A stretch of 64,000 nt of DNA from Hyphomicrobium_A sp963782555 (GTDB lineage: Bacteria; Pseudomonadota; Alphaproteobacteria; Rhizobiales; Hyphomicrobiaceae), in contig CAWAKB010000003.1 in assembly GCA_963782555.1 (NCBI GenBank), positions 496,001 through 560,000 of the forward strand, written 5' to 3'. Every line of letters starts with the position of its first letter. The first letter of the stretch is position 1. Of the stretch, positions 33,178 to 41,715 are shown in pieces. The translations under genes were made by a program, and so were the position numbers. The notes beneath the pieces are model-generated. The model searched no databases, was not told the origin of the DNA, and saw only the letters and a program-made list of their open reading frames with translations.

Positions 33178-34257
33178 ATGTCCGGGGACAAAAAGCCGCC
33201 CACGACAAGCAAGGATCCGCTGGACAGATTGTCCAACCTCGGGGTGCTCGCCGACAAATGGGAGGCCAAGAGCCGCGAGCTGACGCTCATCGATCCCGTC
33301 GAGCTGGCGAGCTTTCTCAAATCGAAGGTGATCGGCCAGAACGCAGTCATCGATTCCGTCGTTACCCGGCTGCACCGGCGCATGGCCGCAAAGCGGCCGA
33401 ACAAGCCGATTGCCGTATTCTGCTTTGCGGGCGCGCCGGGCATCGGCAAGACCTATCTCGCCCAGATCCTTGCCGAGAAGGTGTTCGGCAGCCCCAAGCA
33501 CCTGCACTACATCGACATGACAAAGTTCGGCAGCGAGGCGTCGTCATGGACGCTGTTCGGAGCGGCGGCAGGCCATATCGGCTCCGGCAAGCCGGGGCTT
33601 CTGACGCGCAACCTCCGCGACGTGCCGAACGCGATCGTGCTGCTCGACGAGATCGAGAAGGCGCATCGCTCAATCCTGACGCAGTTCCTGTCGGCCTGGA
33701 ACGACGGCTTCATCACCGAGCTCAGCGACGGCTCCAAGCATTCGACCCGCGAGGTGATCTTCATCATGACCACCAACGCCGCCAAGAGCCGCATAGAGGA
33801 GTACGCGCGCGACCCCAAGATCACGCAGGAGGAGCTCAATAAGCTCGCGAAGTCGGCCCTACAAGACGCTCAGTTCGCGCCCGAGGTGCTCTCGCGCGTC
33901 GACGAGGTGTTCGCCTTCCGTGACCTGGCCGGGCTCGACATCGCCCGCGTGGTCGCGCTCGAGATCGAGAAGGCGACCAAGACCTACAATCTCGAGATCG
34001 CCGGCCAGGGCATCGACCCCCAGATCCTCATGAGCGCCATCGAGGAGTTCACGCAGAACAAGCCGAGCGGAGGCGTGCGCGAGATCGCGCGCCACATCGA
34101 GGACAAGATCGCCGATGGCTTGATCGAGGCGCGAGGCAACGGCGCGACGCATGTGATGTTCGAGGCGGAAGGCACCGACGTGCGGGTGATCCCCGTGCCG
34201 CCCGACGACGCCGAGGCCTCGGCAACCGAAGAGAGCGAGCGCGGCGCAACGCACTAA
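33178..34257 (+). CDS. ClpB-like single-ring AAA+ ATPase (359 aa)
   Basis: Close paralogue of the preceding gene. It shares long runs such as 'FAFRDLAGLDIARVVALEIE' and the same order of Walker A 'GAPGIGKT', Walker B 'IVLLDEIEKA' and sensor 2 'GGVREIARHIEDKIADGLIE'. It lacks the membrane helices and has a 35-residue charged N-terminus and an acidic C-terminal tail. The gap to the upstream stop is 26 bp, with a ribosome binding site. A tandem duplication with one copy soluble suggests specialised subunits of one ATPase complex. Its partner and substrate are unknown. Confidence 0.85.
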   Translation: MSGDKKPPTTSKDPLDRLSNLGVLADKWEAKSRELTLIDPVELASFLKSKVIGQNAVIDSVVTRLHRRMAAKRPNKPIAVFCFAGAPGIGKTYLAQILAEKVFGSPKHLHYIDMTKFGSEASSWTLFGAAAGHIGSGKPGLLTRNLRDVPNAIVLLDEIEKAHRSILTQFLSAWNDGFITELSDGSKHSTREVIFIMTTNAAKSRIEEYARDPKITQEELNKLAKSALQDAQFAPEVLSRVDEVFAFRDLAGLDIARVVALEIEKATKTYNLEIAGQGIDPQILMSAIEEFTQNKPSGGVREIARHIEDKIADGLIEARGNGATHVMFEAEGTDVRVIPVPPDDAEASATEESERGATH

Positions 34258-34302
34258 TCTGCAAACGCCGCTCCGGGCAGCCGCAATTCTGGGAGCCGCC
34301 AT

Positions 34303-36780
34303 ATGACGACAGCGAACAATGGCGCCAAGGGCATGTTGTCCAAGGAGGCGGCGCACAAGTCCGTCTTCGCCAATATGGTCGATCTCTACAAGAGCGACCT
34401 CGCGTTCCGCGGCATGATGGACTTCGCCATCATCGGCGCGCTGGCGATGATGTTCCTCGATCCGCCCAATAAGGTCGAGTGGCCCTGGAGCGGTGGCGCT
34501 TCGAGCCATATGACCTCGGACGGCGGAGGCTTGCTGGGGGGAGGCTCGTCCTCCTCGGGCACGGGCACGCAGGTCCCCGTTTCCTCTGGCCCGGTCATTC
34601 CCATTCCCTATCCCGAGGCCCTCAAGAACCCGCGGCTCGGTGTGGGCTTTCTGTTCGACATCGACCCCAAGCCGCTTCAGTCCTCCAGCGCCGCCGATCG
34701 TCCGAGGCTGGAGGCCGCCCGATTGGCTATCCTGCAGAGACAGCCCGACGACGTCATGGAGAAGCTGCGCCAAGCCGACGGCAATGATCCCAACGTCGCG
34801 CTGTTGCGCGGTGCAGCGTTCGCCATGCGCAACACGGAGGATGGCAACCGCACGGCGGAGGCGCTGTGGCGGCAAGCGGTTAACGGCGGCAGCACTCAGG
34901 CCAAAGCTCTGCTCGGGCGACTTCTCGTGGGCGGCGCGGCTGGCGTGACGTCGAATCCAACGGAGGGAAAGCAGCTGATCGGGGACGGCGTCGCCGCCGG
35001 TGATCCCCAGGCGATGCGCTTTGCCGGCATCGGGTACCTGAGCGGCGATCTGGGCGTTCTCGATGCTGCCAAAGCCGCGGAGCTCTTGAAGCAAGGGGCG
35101 GATGCCGGCGACGCCATGGCGATGGCGGTCTATTCGCGGCTCTTGGCGGACGGCATTGGCGTCGGCGGCGCCGACGGCAAGGGAGCGGAGAAATATCTGC
35201 AAGACGCTGCCAATGCCGGGCTGACAATGGCGCAGTTGACGCTCGGCGAGTGGCAGACCAATGAATTTGGCAAGGGGCTGCTCCCGGATCCGCACGAGGC
35301 CATTGCCTGGCTCAAGAAGGCCTATGAAAAGGGGCATGCGATCGAGGCCCTCAACAGCCTTGCTTATCTGCAGGAGTCAGTTGCCAAGGCCCCGCCGTGG
35401 CAGGACGTCCCGCAGGCGATGAGCTACGTGCGCCTGTGCTCCGGATTCACCGACGGCCTTTGCCAGTTCAACACAGGCGTTGGCTGGGACGTTGGCTATT
35501 TCGGAGATCCCGATCCTGTGCGCGCCCGCGCCCACTTCGAGATCGCGCGGACGCTTGGATACGAGCTGGCGGAGGATCGGGTGAAAAAGCTCGACGCCTC
35601 GCTGACCCAGGCGCAGTTGGCGGATGCCAAGGCGGAGGAGGAGCGCATACGCGCCGGCCTGAAGCCAGTACCCTCGCAGATCCCGCTGCAGTCTGCAGGC
35701 ATATCGAGCCCGCCGCCCGAGGCCGTGACGGCGAGTCTCGTGGGCGTTTCCCTGCAGCCGCAAAGCAACTCCGGTCAGGCGTCCGGCAACGGAGCCGCAC
35801 CCGCACCCGTCGTCAAGTCCAGCCCCGAGATCGAGGCTCTGCGCAAGCGTGCGCAGGGCCACATGGACGAAAAGGACTACGACAGCGCCATTGCGGATTT
35901 GACCGACATCATTCGCCAGGGCAACGCGAGTTGGCAGGACTACAACCAACGAGGGATGGCGCACCACTCCAAGAAGCAGCTGGAGCTCGCGCTCGAGGAC
36001 TACGACCGCGCCACACAGCGAGATCCGCATGCCGGTCCCGTGTACTACAACCGCGCGCTCGTCTACGCCGATCAGGGGCAGGTCGATAAGGCGCTGGCCG
36101 AGCTCAAGATCGCCATCCGCGAAAATGGCAACTGGCCTGGCTACTATCTTGCGCGTGGCGACCTGTATTTCAGAAAGGCGGACTACCGCTCCGCAATCGC
36201 CGATTACGACAAGTATATCGATCAGCTCACCAAGGACAAAAGTGCCTCCGCGGAAGACAAGTCCTATGCCTATCTGTCGCGCGGAAAAGCAAAGGTGCAG
36301 CTGGCGATCCAGGAAGGCGACGACTGCAAGAAGATGATCCCTCCCGATCCATCCTGTAACGACAGGGCGAAGTATTTGCCGGCCCTGCTCGACCTGGAGC
36401 AGGCGCTTCTGGCCAAGCCCGACTATTCGGAGGCGCACTTCCAGATCGGCTGGATCGCCGACACGATGGGCAACAAGAGGAAGGCCATCGATTCCTACAC
36501 CTATGCCCTGAAGTCCGCTCCCAACTATTCCATGGCCTACAACAACCGCGGCGTCATCTACGGCGACATGGGGCAGCGCGATCTGGCGCTTGCGGACTAC
36601 AACGACGCGATCCGGACCAATCCAAAGAACCAGTACGCGTGGGCCAATCGAGGGGCGTTGTTCTCCAGCACGCGACGTGGCCGCAAGCAGGCGATCGCTG
36701 ACTTTCAACAGTCGCTAGCGATCGACCCGACCTATGCCTATGCCATCAATGGTCTGAGGAAGCTCGGCGTCCGGCCGTAG
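34303..36780 (+). CDS. TM / Sel1 / TPR repeat scaffold protein (825 aa)
   Basis: Layout: cytoplasmic start, a short hydrophobic segment (about 40-53, 'MDFAIIGALAMMFL'), a Gly/Ser linker, Sel1-like repeats (about 150-385, e.g. 'AAKAAELLKQGADAGDAMAM'), a charged helical and Pro-rich linker (about 430-530), then at least six TPR units (about 545-825, e.g. 'QDYNQRGMAHHSKKQLELAL', 'PNYSMAYNNRGVIYGDMGQR'). Such proteins scaffold complexes. It follows the AAA+ pair by 45 bp and mirrors the smaller TM/repeat protein upstream of the dynamin genes, supporting one functional block. Confidence 0.82.
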   Translation: MTTANNGAKGMLSKEAAHKSVFANMVDLYKSDLAFRGMMDFAIIGALAMMFLDPPNKVEWPWSGGASSHMTSDGGGLLGGGSSSSGTGTQVPVSSGPVIPIPYPEALKNPRLGVGFLFDIDPKPLQSSSAADRPRLEAARLAILQRQPDDVMEKLRQADGNDPNVALLRGAAFAMRNTEDGNRTAEALWRQAVNGGSTQAKALLGRLLVGGAAGVTSNPTEGKQLIGDGVAAGDPQAMRFAGIGYLSGDLGVLDAAKAAELLKQGADAGDAMAMAVYSRLLADGIGVGGADGKGAEKYLQDAANAGLTMAQLTLGEWQTNEFGKGLLPDPHEAIAWLKKAYEKGHAIEALNSLAYLQESVAKAPPWQDVPQAMSYVRLCSGFTDGLCQFNTGVGWDVGYFGDPDPVRARAHFEIARTLGYELAEDRVKKLDASLTQAQLADAKAEEERIRAGLKPVPSQIPLQSAGISSPPPEAVTASLVGVSLQPQSNSGQASGNGAAPAPVVKSSPEIEALRKRAQGHMDEKDYDSAIADLTDIIRQGNASWQDYNQRGMAHHSKKQLELALEDYDRATQRDPHAGPVYYNRALVYADQGQVDKALAELKIAIRENGNWPGYYLARGDLYFRKADYRSAIADYDKYIDQLTKDKSASAEDKSYAYLSRGKAKVQLAIQEGDDCKKMIPPDPSCNDRAKYLPALLDLEQALLAKPDYSEAHFQIGWIADTMGNKRKAIDSYTYALKSAPNYSMAYNNRGVIYGDMGQRDLALADYNDAIRTNPKNQYAWANRGALFSSTRRGRKQAIADFQQSLAIDPTYAYAINGLRKLGVRP

Positions 36781-36794
36781 GCCCCGTACCCGGC

Positions 36795-37160
36795 GTGCGC
36801 GATATCGACGAGATCTTTGCAAGGCTGTCGACGTCACCATTCCGGCGGCGGTTCCGGCTCGGGGCGAAGGATCGGCTCTATCTCGAGCGCAAAGGCTTGG
36901 CCGTCATTCTCGATCACGCACGCGACTTTATCGACAAGCGCCTCGCCGCGGCAGAGCCGACGAACGACGGCAAGCAGACGCCTTTTCGCGGGCATCCCGT
37001 CTTCGTCGCCCAGCACGCCACTGCCACATGCTGCCGTGGCTGCCTGGCTAAATGGCACGGGATCCCCAGCGGTCGTCGGCTCGAAGAGCCGGAAAAAGCG
37101 CATATCGTTGCCGTGCTAGAGCGATGGCTGCGGGCGCAGCGCTCAGGCGTCCCGGGCTGA
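36795..37160 (+). CDS. DUF4186 family protein (121 aa)
   Basis: Whole-length match to the DUF4186 pattern: 'FRRRFRLGAKDRLYLERKG', 'HARDFIDKRL' and the very conserved 'PTNDGKQTPFRGHPVFVAQH', with 'ATATCCRGCLAKWHGIP', whose two Cys pairs with His could bind a metal. The biochemical role is unknown. GTG start 14 bp after the TPR gene; possibly co-transcribed with mutT downstream. Confidence 0.88.
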   Translation: MRDIDEIFARLSTSPFRRRFRLGAKDRLYLERKGLAVILDHARDFIDKRLAAAEPTNDGKQTPFRGHPVFVAQHATATCCRGCLAKWHGIPSGRRLEEPEKAHIVAVLERWLRAQRSGVPG

Positions 37161-37203
37161 GTTGCCTCTGTCCATGCGCGCGTTCCTCGGCTATGGGGCT
37201 CGC

Positions 37204-37611
37204 ATGAGCCCACCCATTCTCCTCGTTGCCGCCGCCGCGCTCGTCGATCCCGACAACCGCGTTCTGATCACGCGCCGCCCTGCCGGCCGGCCGATGGGCG
37301 GCTTGTGGGAATTTCCCGGCGGCAAGGTCGAGGCGGACGAGACGCCGGAGGCGGCGCTGCGCCGCGAGCTTCGCGAGGAGCTCAATATCGATGTGTGCCC
37401 GACGTGCCTTTCGCCCTTCACCTTCGCCAGCCACGCCTATGAGGCGTTTCACCTGCTGATGCTGCTTTATCTCTGCCGCCAGTGGGACGGCGTGATCAGG
37501 CCGCGCGAGGGCCAGGAGATCGCCTGGGTGCGCGCCGCCCGCCTGTCCCACTACCCGATGCCGCCCGCCGACGAGCCGCTGATCGCACCGCTCAGCGATC
37601 TTCTCGGCTAG
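37204..37611 (+). CDS. mutT: 8-oxo-dGTP diphosphatase MutT-type Nudix hydrolase (135 aa)
   Basis: Contains the full Nudix box 'GGKVEADETPEAALRRELRE' followed by 'EL', preceded by 'LWEFPG' as in MutT. It hydrolyses oxidised nucleoside triphosphates to prevent mutation. The ATG at 37204 ('MSPPILLVAAAAL') matches the usual family start; the longer frame adds 14 unlikely residues. Its TAG stop overlaps the stop of the convergent methyltransferase gene by 4 bp. In this bacterial group mutT often sits close to the comF/grxC cluster, as here. Confidence 0.92.
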   Translation: MSPPILLVAAAALVDPDNRVLITRRPAGRPMGGLWEFPGGKVEADETPEAALRRELREELNIDVCPTCLSPFTFASHAYEAFHLLMLLYLCRQWDGVIRPREGQEIAWVRAARLSHYPMPPADEPLIAPLSDLLG

Positions 37612-38522
37612 CCCGCCTCATCAGGCAGTTTGCGCTCAGCCGTGCCGAGCGCATCGGCCAAGCGGGCTTGCGCCGAGCCCGGCTTCAGCGGCTTGGGCTG
37701 GCTTTCATCCGGCGCCCAGGCGGTCAGCGTCAGTATCTCGAAGGTCGCCGGCACACGGCTGCCGGCCTCGGCGAAGCGCTCCGCATAGATCTCGGCCGCG
37801 CACGCCAAGAGCCCCCGCGTCACGGGGCGTCGGTGACGCGCTGTGAGCATGTTGCTCGCACCCATGGCCTTGATCTCGAGCATGACGGCAAGCGGCGAGG
37901 CATAGGTCACCGTTACGGTCTCTGAATCGACGACGGGCAGCGCGAAGCCTGCCCGCTGCAAAAGTGCGCCGAGGTCGCGCACATCGGCGAACGGCGCAAC
38001 CCGCGGGGAGGCCCCGCCCGTCATTTCGGCTTCCGCCGCGAGCCACGCCTGGCGCAGCTCGGTCAATGTCTGGCCCCCGAGTAGCGCTGCCAGCAGCAGC
38101 CCGTCGGGCTTTAGTGCGCGGCGGATCTGCACGAGCGCGCCCGGAAGATCGTTCACGAGGTGCAGCGAAAGGCCCGAGACGACCAGGTCGAGAGAGGCTT
38201 CGGCGAAGGGAAGAGCCTCCTCGTCGGCTACGATGCGCAAGCCCCCGCAGCGGACGAGAAGTCGCGGCGCGTGGTCCACATTGATGACGCGCTCGACGCC
38301 TGCCACGCCTGCTATGCGCTGGGAGAGACGGCCGTGATGGGCCCCGATGTTCGCAGCGAGCGGGAAACGACGTTGGACCAGCGCAAGCCGCTCGGCGATG
38401 TCGTCGGCCACGCGCTCGAGAAGAAAGTCGTAGGCTTCGGCGCCATCGGCAATGCGGTCACGCCGGCGCGCCAGCAGCGCACGATCGAAGATGCGGATGG
38501 GATCGCGACTATCGGTCGGCAA
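37608..38522 (-). CDS. SAM-dependent methyltransferase, BioC/NDUFAF5-like (304 aa)
   Basis: Class I methyltransferase. The N-terminus 'IRIFDRALLARRRDRIADGA' is characteristic of the NDUFAF5-like group in alphaproteobacteria. Motif I is degenerate ('AANIGAHHGRLSQRI'), motif II is 'INVDHAP', and later motifs are 'LDLVVSGLSLHLVNDLPGAL' and 'LKPDGLLLAALLGG'. BioC, the biotin-pathway methyltransferase, is a relative, but the bioZ gene at 47250 makes BioC unnecessary, so a role in complex I assembly or another modification is more likely. The start is TTG at 38522. Convergent with mutT. Confidence 0.82.
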   Translation of the reverse strand: MPTDSRDPIRIFDRALLARRRDRIADGAEAYDFLLERVADDIAERLALVQRRFPLAANIGAHHGRLSQRIAGVAGVERVINVDHAPRLLVRCGGLRIVADEEALPFAEASLDLVVSGLSLHLVNDLPGALVQIRRALKPDGLLLAALLGGQTLTELRQAWLAAEAEMTGGASPRVAPFADVRDLGALLQRAGFALPVVDSETVTVTYASPLAVMLEIKAMGASNMLTARHRRPVTRGLLACAAEIYAERFAEAGSRVPATFEILTLTAWAPDESQPKPLKPGSAQARLADALGTAERKLPDEAG

Positions 38523-38623
38523 AGGATCGGGTCCGGCTAAAATCGACGGCGGCCTCGCGGCGGGGCCGCTTAGAGGCTAACATGGGGTGATATTCTAATC
38601 TTAGCCAGCATCTGGGGCCGCTC

Positions 38624-39400
38624 GTGTTCGAAGGGGGCAGCCGGTGGACGGCCGAGGGGGGCCTGCGGCGGGTGGTCGGCACGATCGCCGATCTCCTCAT
38701 GCCTCCTCTCTGTGTCTCGTGCCATGCGTCCCTCAACTCCCATGACGCGTTGTGCCCGGGCTGCTGGAGCAAGATCGACTTCATCCGCGCGCCGCTGTGC
38801 GACCGGCTCGGTCTGCCGATGCCCTTCGACACGGGCGGCTCCATGATCTCGGCTGCGGCAATCGCCGACCCACCCGAATATGACCGCGCGCGTGCGGTTG
38901 CCCGCTTCGACGGCGTCATGCGCAACCTTGTGCATGACCTCAAGTTCCGTGACAGGCACGATGCGCGGCGCCTGTTCGGCCGCTGGCTCGTCCAAGCGGG
39001 CGCCGAGCTTCTGGCGGATGCGGACGTGATCGTGCCGGTTCCGCTCACGCGCTGGCGCCTTTTGAGCCGTCGGTTCAACCAGGCCGCAATCCTGGCCCAG
39101 GAGGCCTCCCGACTGGCCGGTATCAGTGCCGAGCCTTTGGCGCTCCAGCGCACGCGCCGCACGGCGCCTCAAGTCGGACTGACGCGCCAGCAGCGCCGCA
39201 AGAACGTCGCCGGGGCCTTCGCGGTCGCGGCCGATCAAAAGGCGAAAATCGCGGGCGCGCGGGTGGTGCTGATCGACGACGTCATTACGACGGGCGCCAC
39301 GGCCCGCGCCTGCGCCCGCGCCTTGAAGCGCGCAGGAGCGGCACGCGTGGACGTGCTGGCGCTCGCCATGGTTACCGATGCGGTCCTGATGCCGGTGTAA
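38624..39400 (+). CDS. comF: ComF family protein / phosphoribosyltransferase (258 aa)
   Basis: N-terminal zinc-finger-like Cys motifs 'CVSCHASL' and 'LCPGCW', followed by a phosphoribosyltransferase domain: 'VIVPVPLTRWRLLSRRFNQA' and the PRPP loop 'VVLIDDVITTGATA'. ComF homologues are linked to DNA uptake or recombination in naturally competent bacteria, but the role in Hyphomicrobiales is unproven. GTG start at 38624. It heads a cluster with grxC, a Nit amidase and DUF1178 that is conserved in this order in related genomes. Confidence 0.92.
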   Translation: MFEGGSRWTAEGGLRRVVGTIADLLMPPLCVSCHASLNSHDALCPGCWSKIDFIRAPLCDRLGLPMPFDTGGSMISAAAIADPPEYDRARAVARFDGVMRNLVHDLKFRDRHDARRLFGRWLVQAGAELLADADVIVPVPLTRWRLLSRRFNQAAILAQEASRLAGISAEPLALQRTRRTAPQVGLTRQQRRKNVAGAFAVAADQKAKIAGARVVLIDDVITTGATARACARALKRAGAARVDVLALAMVTDAVLMPV

Positions 39401-39509
39401 GGGCGGAGCCGGAGACCTCGGGTGCGACGCCAGCTGGCTTTGCTCAACTCGCCGAAACCATTAGAATTATCGCAAAATGCCAGTTCTCAAAGGGAATGTA
39501 TCGGGAGCC

Positions 39510-39767
39510 ATGGCGCGCATCACTGTCTACACCACCAAGCTCTGCCCTTATTGTCACATGGCAAAAGAGCTCTTGCGCAAGAAAGGCGCGATTTTCGACG
39601 AGGTCGATGTCAGCTGCTGCAGGGAGCTCAGGGCCGAAATGTCGCAAAAAGCCGGGGGCCGCAGCACGGTCCCTCAGATCTGGATCGGCGAGATGCATAT
39701 CGGGGGCTGCGATGACCTTTATGCGCTCGAACGAGAAGGTAAGCTCGACGTGCTGCTCGCTGCTTGA
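39510..39767 (+). CDS. grxC: Glutaredoxin 3 (85 aa)
   Basis: Typical monothiol/dithiol thioredoxin-fold protein with active site 'CPYC' at residue ~12 and the GSH-binding 'TVPQIWIGEMHIGGCDDLYA' segment. It reduces protein disulfides and ribonucleotide reductase using glutathione. The start at 39510 ('MARITVY') is preferred to the ATG at 39477, which adds 11 non-family residues. Between comF and the Nit-type amidase. Confidence 0.93.
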   Translation: MARITVYTTKLCPYCHMAKELLRKKGAIFDEVDVSCCRELRAEMSQKAGGRSTVPQIWIGEMHIGGCDDLYALEREGKLDVLLAA

Positions 39768-39803
39768 GCGGCAGGTCCTTGGGGGGAAGAGGTAGATTTT
39801 CGG

Positions 39804-40676
39804 ATGGCAGATCTGCCCGCGACGCGCTCGTTTCGCGTCGGCCTCGTACAGATGTGCTCGGGCCGCGACGTTGACGCAAACGTCGCGAGCGCAACGGATC
39901 TCGTGCGCGAGGCGGCCAAAGGCGGGGCCGACTACGTTCAAACGCCCGAGATGACCACGCTGCTTGAGCTCGATCGTCCGCGGCTCCTCGCTGCGGTGCG
40001 CCCCGAGGACGGCAACCCTGCGGTCCAGGCCTTCCAAGATCTCGCTCGCGAGCTCGCCATCTGGCTGCACATCGGGTCGATGCCGGTATCGCTCGCCGAC
40101 AGCAAGCTCGCCAATCGCTCGCTCCTGATCTCGCCCCAAGGGCACATCACCGCCCGCTACGACAAGATCCATATGTTCGACGTCGATCTCGGCGGGGGTG
40201 AAAGCTACAAGGAAAGTGCCAACTACGAGCCCGGCCGGCATGCTGTCCTGGTCGATCTGCCGTGGGGCCCAATAGGGCTCACCATTTGCTACGATTTGCG
40301 CTTTCCGCTGCTCTATCGCGCCCTGGCGCTGGCCGGCGCCAAGTTCCTCGCCGTCCCCGCCGCGTTTACGCGGCCGACCGGGATGGCCCATTGGCACACG
40401 CTGTTGCGCGCTCGGGCCATCGAGTCCCAGGCATTCGTCTTTGCTGCGGCGCAAGGCGGCAAGCACGAGAACGGGCGCGAGACGTTCGGGCACAGCCTCG
40501 TAATTTCGCCCTGGGGCGAGATCCTGGCCGAGGCCGACGTTCATCCCACAGTCATATTCGCTGATGTCGAATTGCAGCTCCTGGAGGATGTCCGCCACAG
40601 GGTGCCCTCGCTCAAGCACGACCGCACCTTCGACGTCGTCCATGCCGAGCAGGAAGTGAGCAAGGCACCGTCGTGA
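39804..40676 (+). CDS. Carbon-nitrogen hydrolase, Nit1/deaminated-glutathione amidase type (290 aa)
   Basis: Nitrilase-superfamily protein with the Glu-Lys-Cys catalytic triad: Glu in 'QTPEMTTLL', Lys in 'ARYDKIHMFDVDL', Cys in 'LTICYDLRFPLLYRAL'. The segment 'KIHMFDVDL' is characteristic of the Nit1/Nit2 branch, which repairs deaminated glutathione; location beside glutaredoxin fits that. Its stop overlaps the GTG start of the DUF1178 gene. Confidence 0.9.
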   Translation: MADLPATRSFRVGLVQMCSGRDVDANVASATDLVREAAKGGADYVQTPEMTTLLELDRPRLLAAVRPEDGNPAVQAFQDLARELAIWLHIGSMPVSLADSKLANRSLLISPQGHITARYDKIHMFDVDLGGGESYKESANYEPGRHAVLVDLPWGPIGLTICYDLRFPLLYRALALAGAKFLAVPAAFTRPTGMAHWHTLLRARAIESQAFVFAAAQGGKHENGRETFGHSLVISPWGEILAEADVHPTVIFADVELQLLEDVRHRVPSLKHDRTFDVVHAEQEVSKAPS

Positions 40677-41113
40677 TCAAATATCGCTTGAGATGCGCGC
40701 GCGCCCACGAGTTCGAGGCTTGGTTTGCCTCAAGCCAGTTCTATGAGTCGCAGGAGGTTGCCCGGAAGGTCTGCTGCCCAACGTGCGGCAGCCGCGATGT
40801 CGCCAAGGCGATTATGGCACCGAACGTGGCCGCTCGTGGCCGCTGTTGGGACGATGGTGATGCATCCGACGACACGTCTGAGGTGATGGACGTGCCGCAG
40901 GTCGGCGAGGTGTTGCGCGAGGTGCGGCGCTCGCTGCTCTCCGCGTCCGAGGACGTGGGCGCGCGCTTTCCCGAGGAGGCCCGCAAGATTCATTATGGGG
41001 AGACGGAGGCCCGCGGGATTCGTGGCATGGCGTCGAGCGACGAGGTGCGCACCCTGCTCGACGAGGGCATCACCGTTCTCGCCCTGCCTCCCCTGCCTGA
41101 GGACGCCAATTAG
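40673..41113 (+). CDS. DUF1178 family protein (146 aa)
   Basis: Starts 'MIKYRLRCARAHEFEAWFAS' and contains 'CCPTCGSRDVAKAIMAPNVA', a treble-clef-like zinc ribbon that begins every DUF1178 protein, then 'EEARKIHYGETEARGIRGMA', the conserved C-terminal motif. Function unknown. The GTG at 40673 overlaps the amidase stop by 4 bp. Last gene of the comF-grxC-Nit-DUF1178 cluster; its stop overlaps the convergent 90-aa gene. Confidence 0.9.
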   Translation: MIKYRLRCARAHEFEAWFASSQFYESQEVARKVCCPTCGSRDVAKAIMAPNVAARGRCWDDGDASDDTSEVMDVPQVGEVLREVRRSLLSASEDVGARFPEEARKIHYGETEARGIRGMASSDEVRTLLDEGITVLALPPLPEDAN

Positions 41114-41382
41114 CGAGAAGCCCTGTCGGCCCCCTGGGCCAAAGTCACGACGGTGTAGTCCACCGCCGACTTGGGATCGTCGGTCCGAAAGATTGGCTCG
41201 CTGCTGCCGGGCGTGACCCACGTGTAGCAGTCGCCGTCAAAGTCCCAAATCCCGCGCACGTGACCCCAACGGTCGATGACGATGCCGCCGTCCTGGCCGC
41301 GGGACAGCGAAAAGCCCCTCATCTTCAAGGTTTCGTTCTGTCTTAGGAGACCGAAAAGCCGCCACGTCTGCGTCTTCGTCAT
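41110..41382 (-). CDS. Conserved-looking hypothetical protein (90 aa)
   Basis: Small soluble protein with aromatic-rich beta strands ('GIVIDRWGHVRGIWDFDGDC', 'YTWVTPGSSEPIFRT'). No domain is recognised. Its stop overlaps the DUF1178 stop by 4 bp, as real convergent genes in this genome do (compare 37608). The composition is that of a true protein, while the opposite frame is not. Confidence 0.65.
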   Translation of the reverse strand: MTKTQTWRLFGLLRQNETLKMRGFSLSRGQDGGIVIDRWGHVRGIWDFDGDCYTWVTPGSSEPIFRTDDPKSAVDYTVVTLAQGADRASR

Positions 41383-41687
41383 CCCGGCCCCCTCCCTGAG
41401 CGGCTACGCTTCCTTGGGCTGTCCGACCGGGGAACTATCGCCAACAACCGCCCCCGCCCAGGCGCACAACCCCCGCCTTGCGACTGCAACAGAGATGATC
41501 TGAATCAAATGCAATTACAATCGCGACCGCTTGCATGCGTTAGCGAATTCATACCGAGTGGCCTGGATTGCGAAACGGTGTTTCCGGCGAAGGCGGGCCG
41601 ATCGACAGCGAGGGCGCAAATTTTACGCGCCATGAGTGGCGAGTTGTCTTGCGCGGGATGGGTACCAGCGCGCGCGCCGCGGAGTGA
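41383..41687. other. Short gene-free stretch
   Basis: About 300 bp upstream of the 90-aa gene and beyond the end of the GntR gene. No gene or clear hairpin seen. Confidence 0.4.
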
Positions 41688-41715
41688 TCAGTGAATTTCG
41701 GTCATGTAATAATTA

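Noticed and set aside
31958..36780. Type VI secretion (ClpV) or type IV secretion cluster
   Set aside because: No sheath, tube, VgrG, VirB or IcmF/DotU homologue is present; the AAA+ proteins have only one ring.
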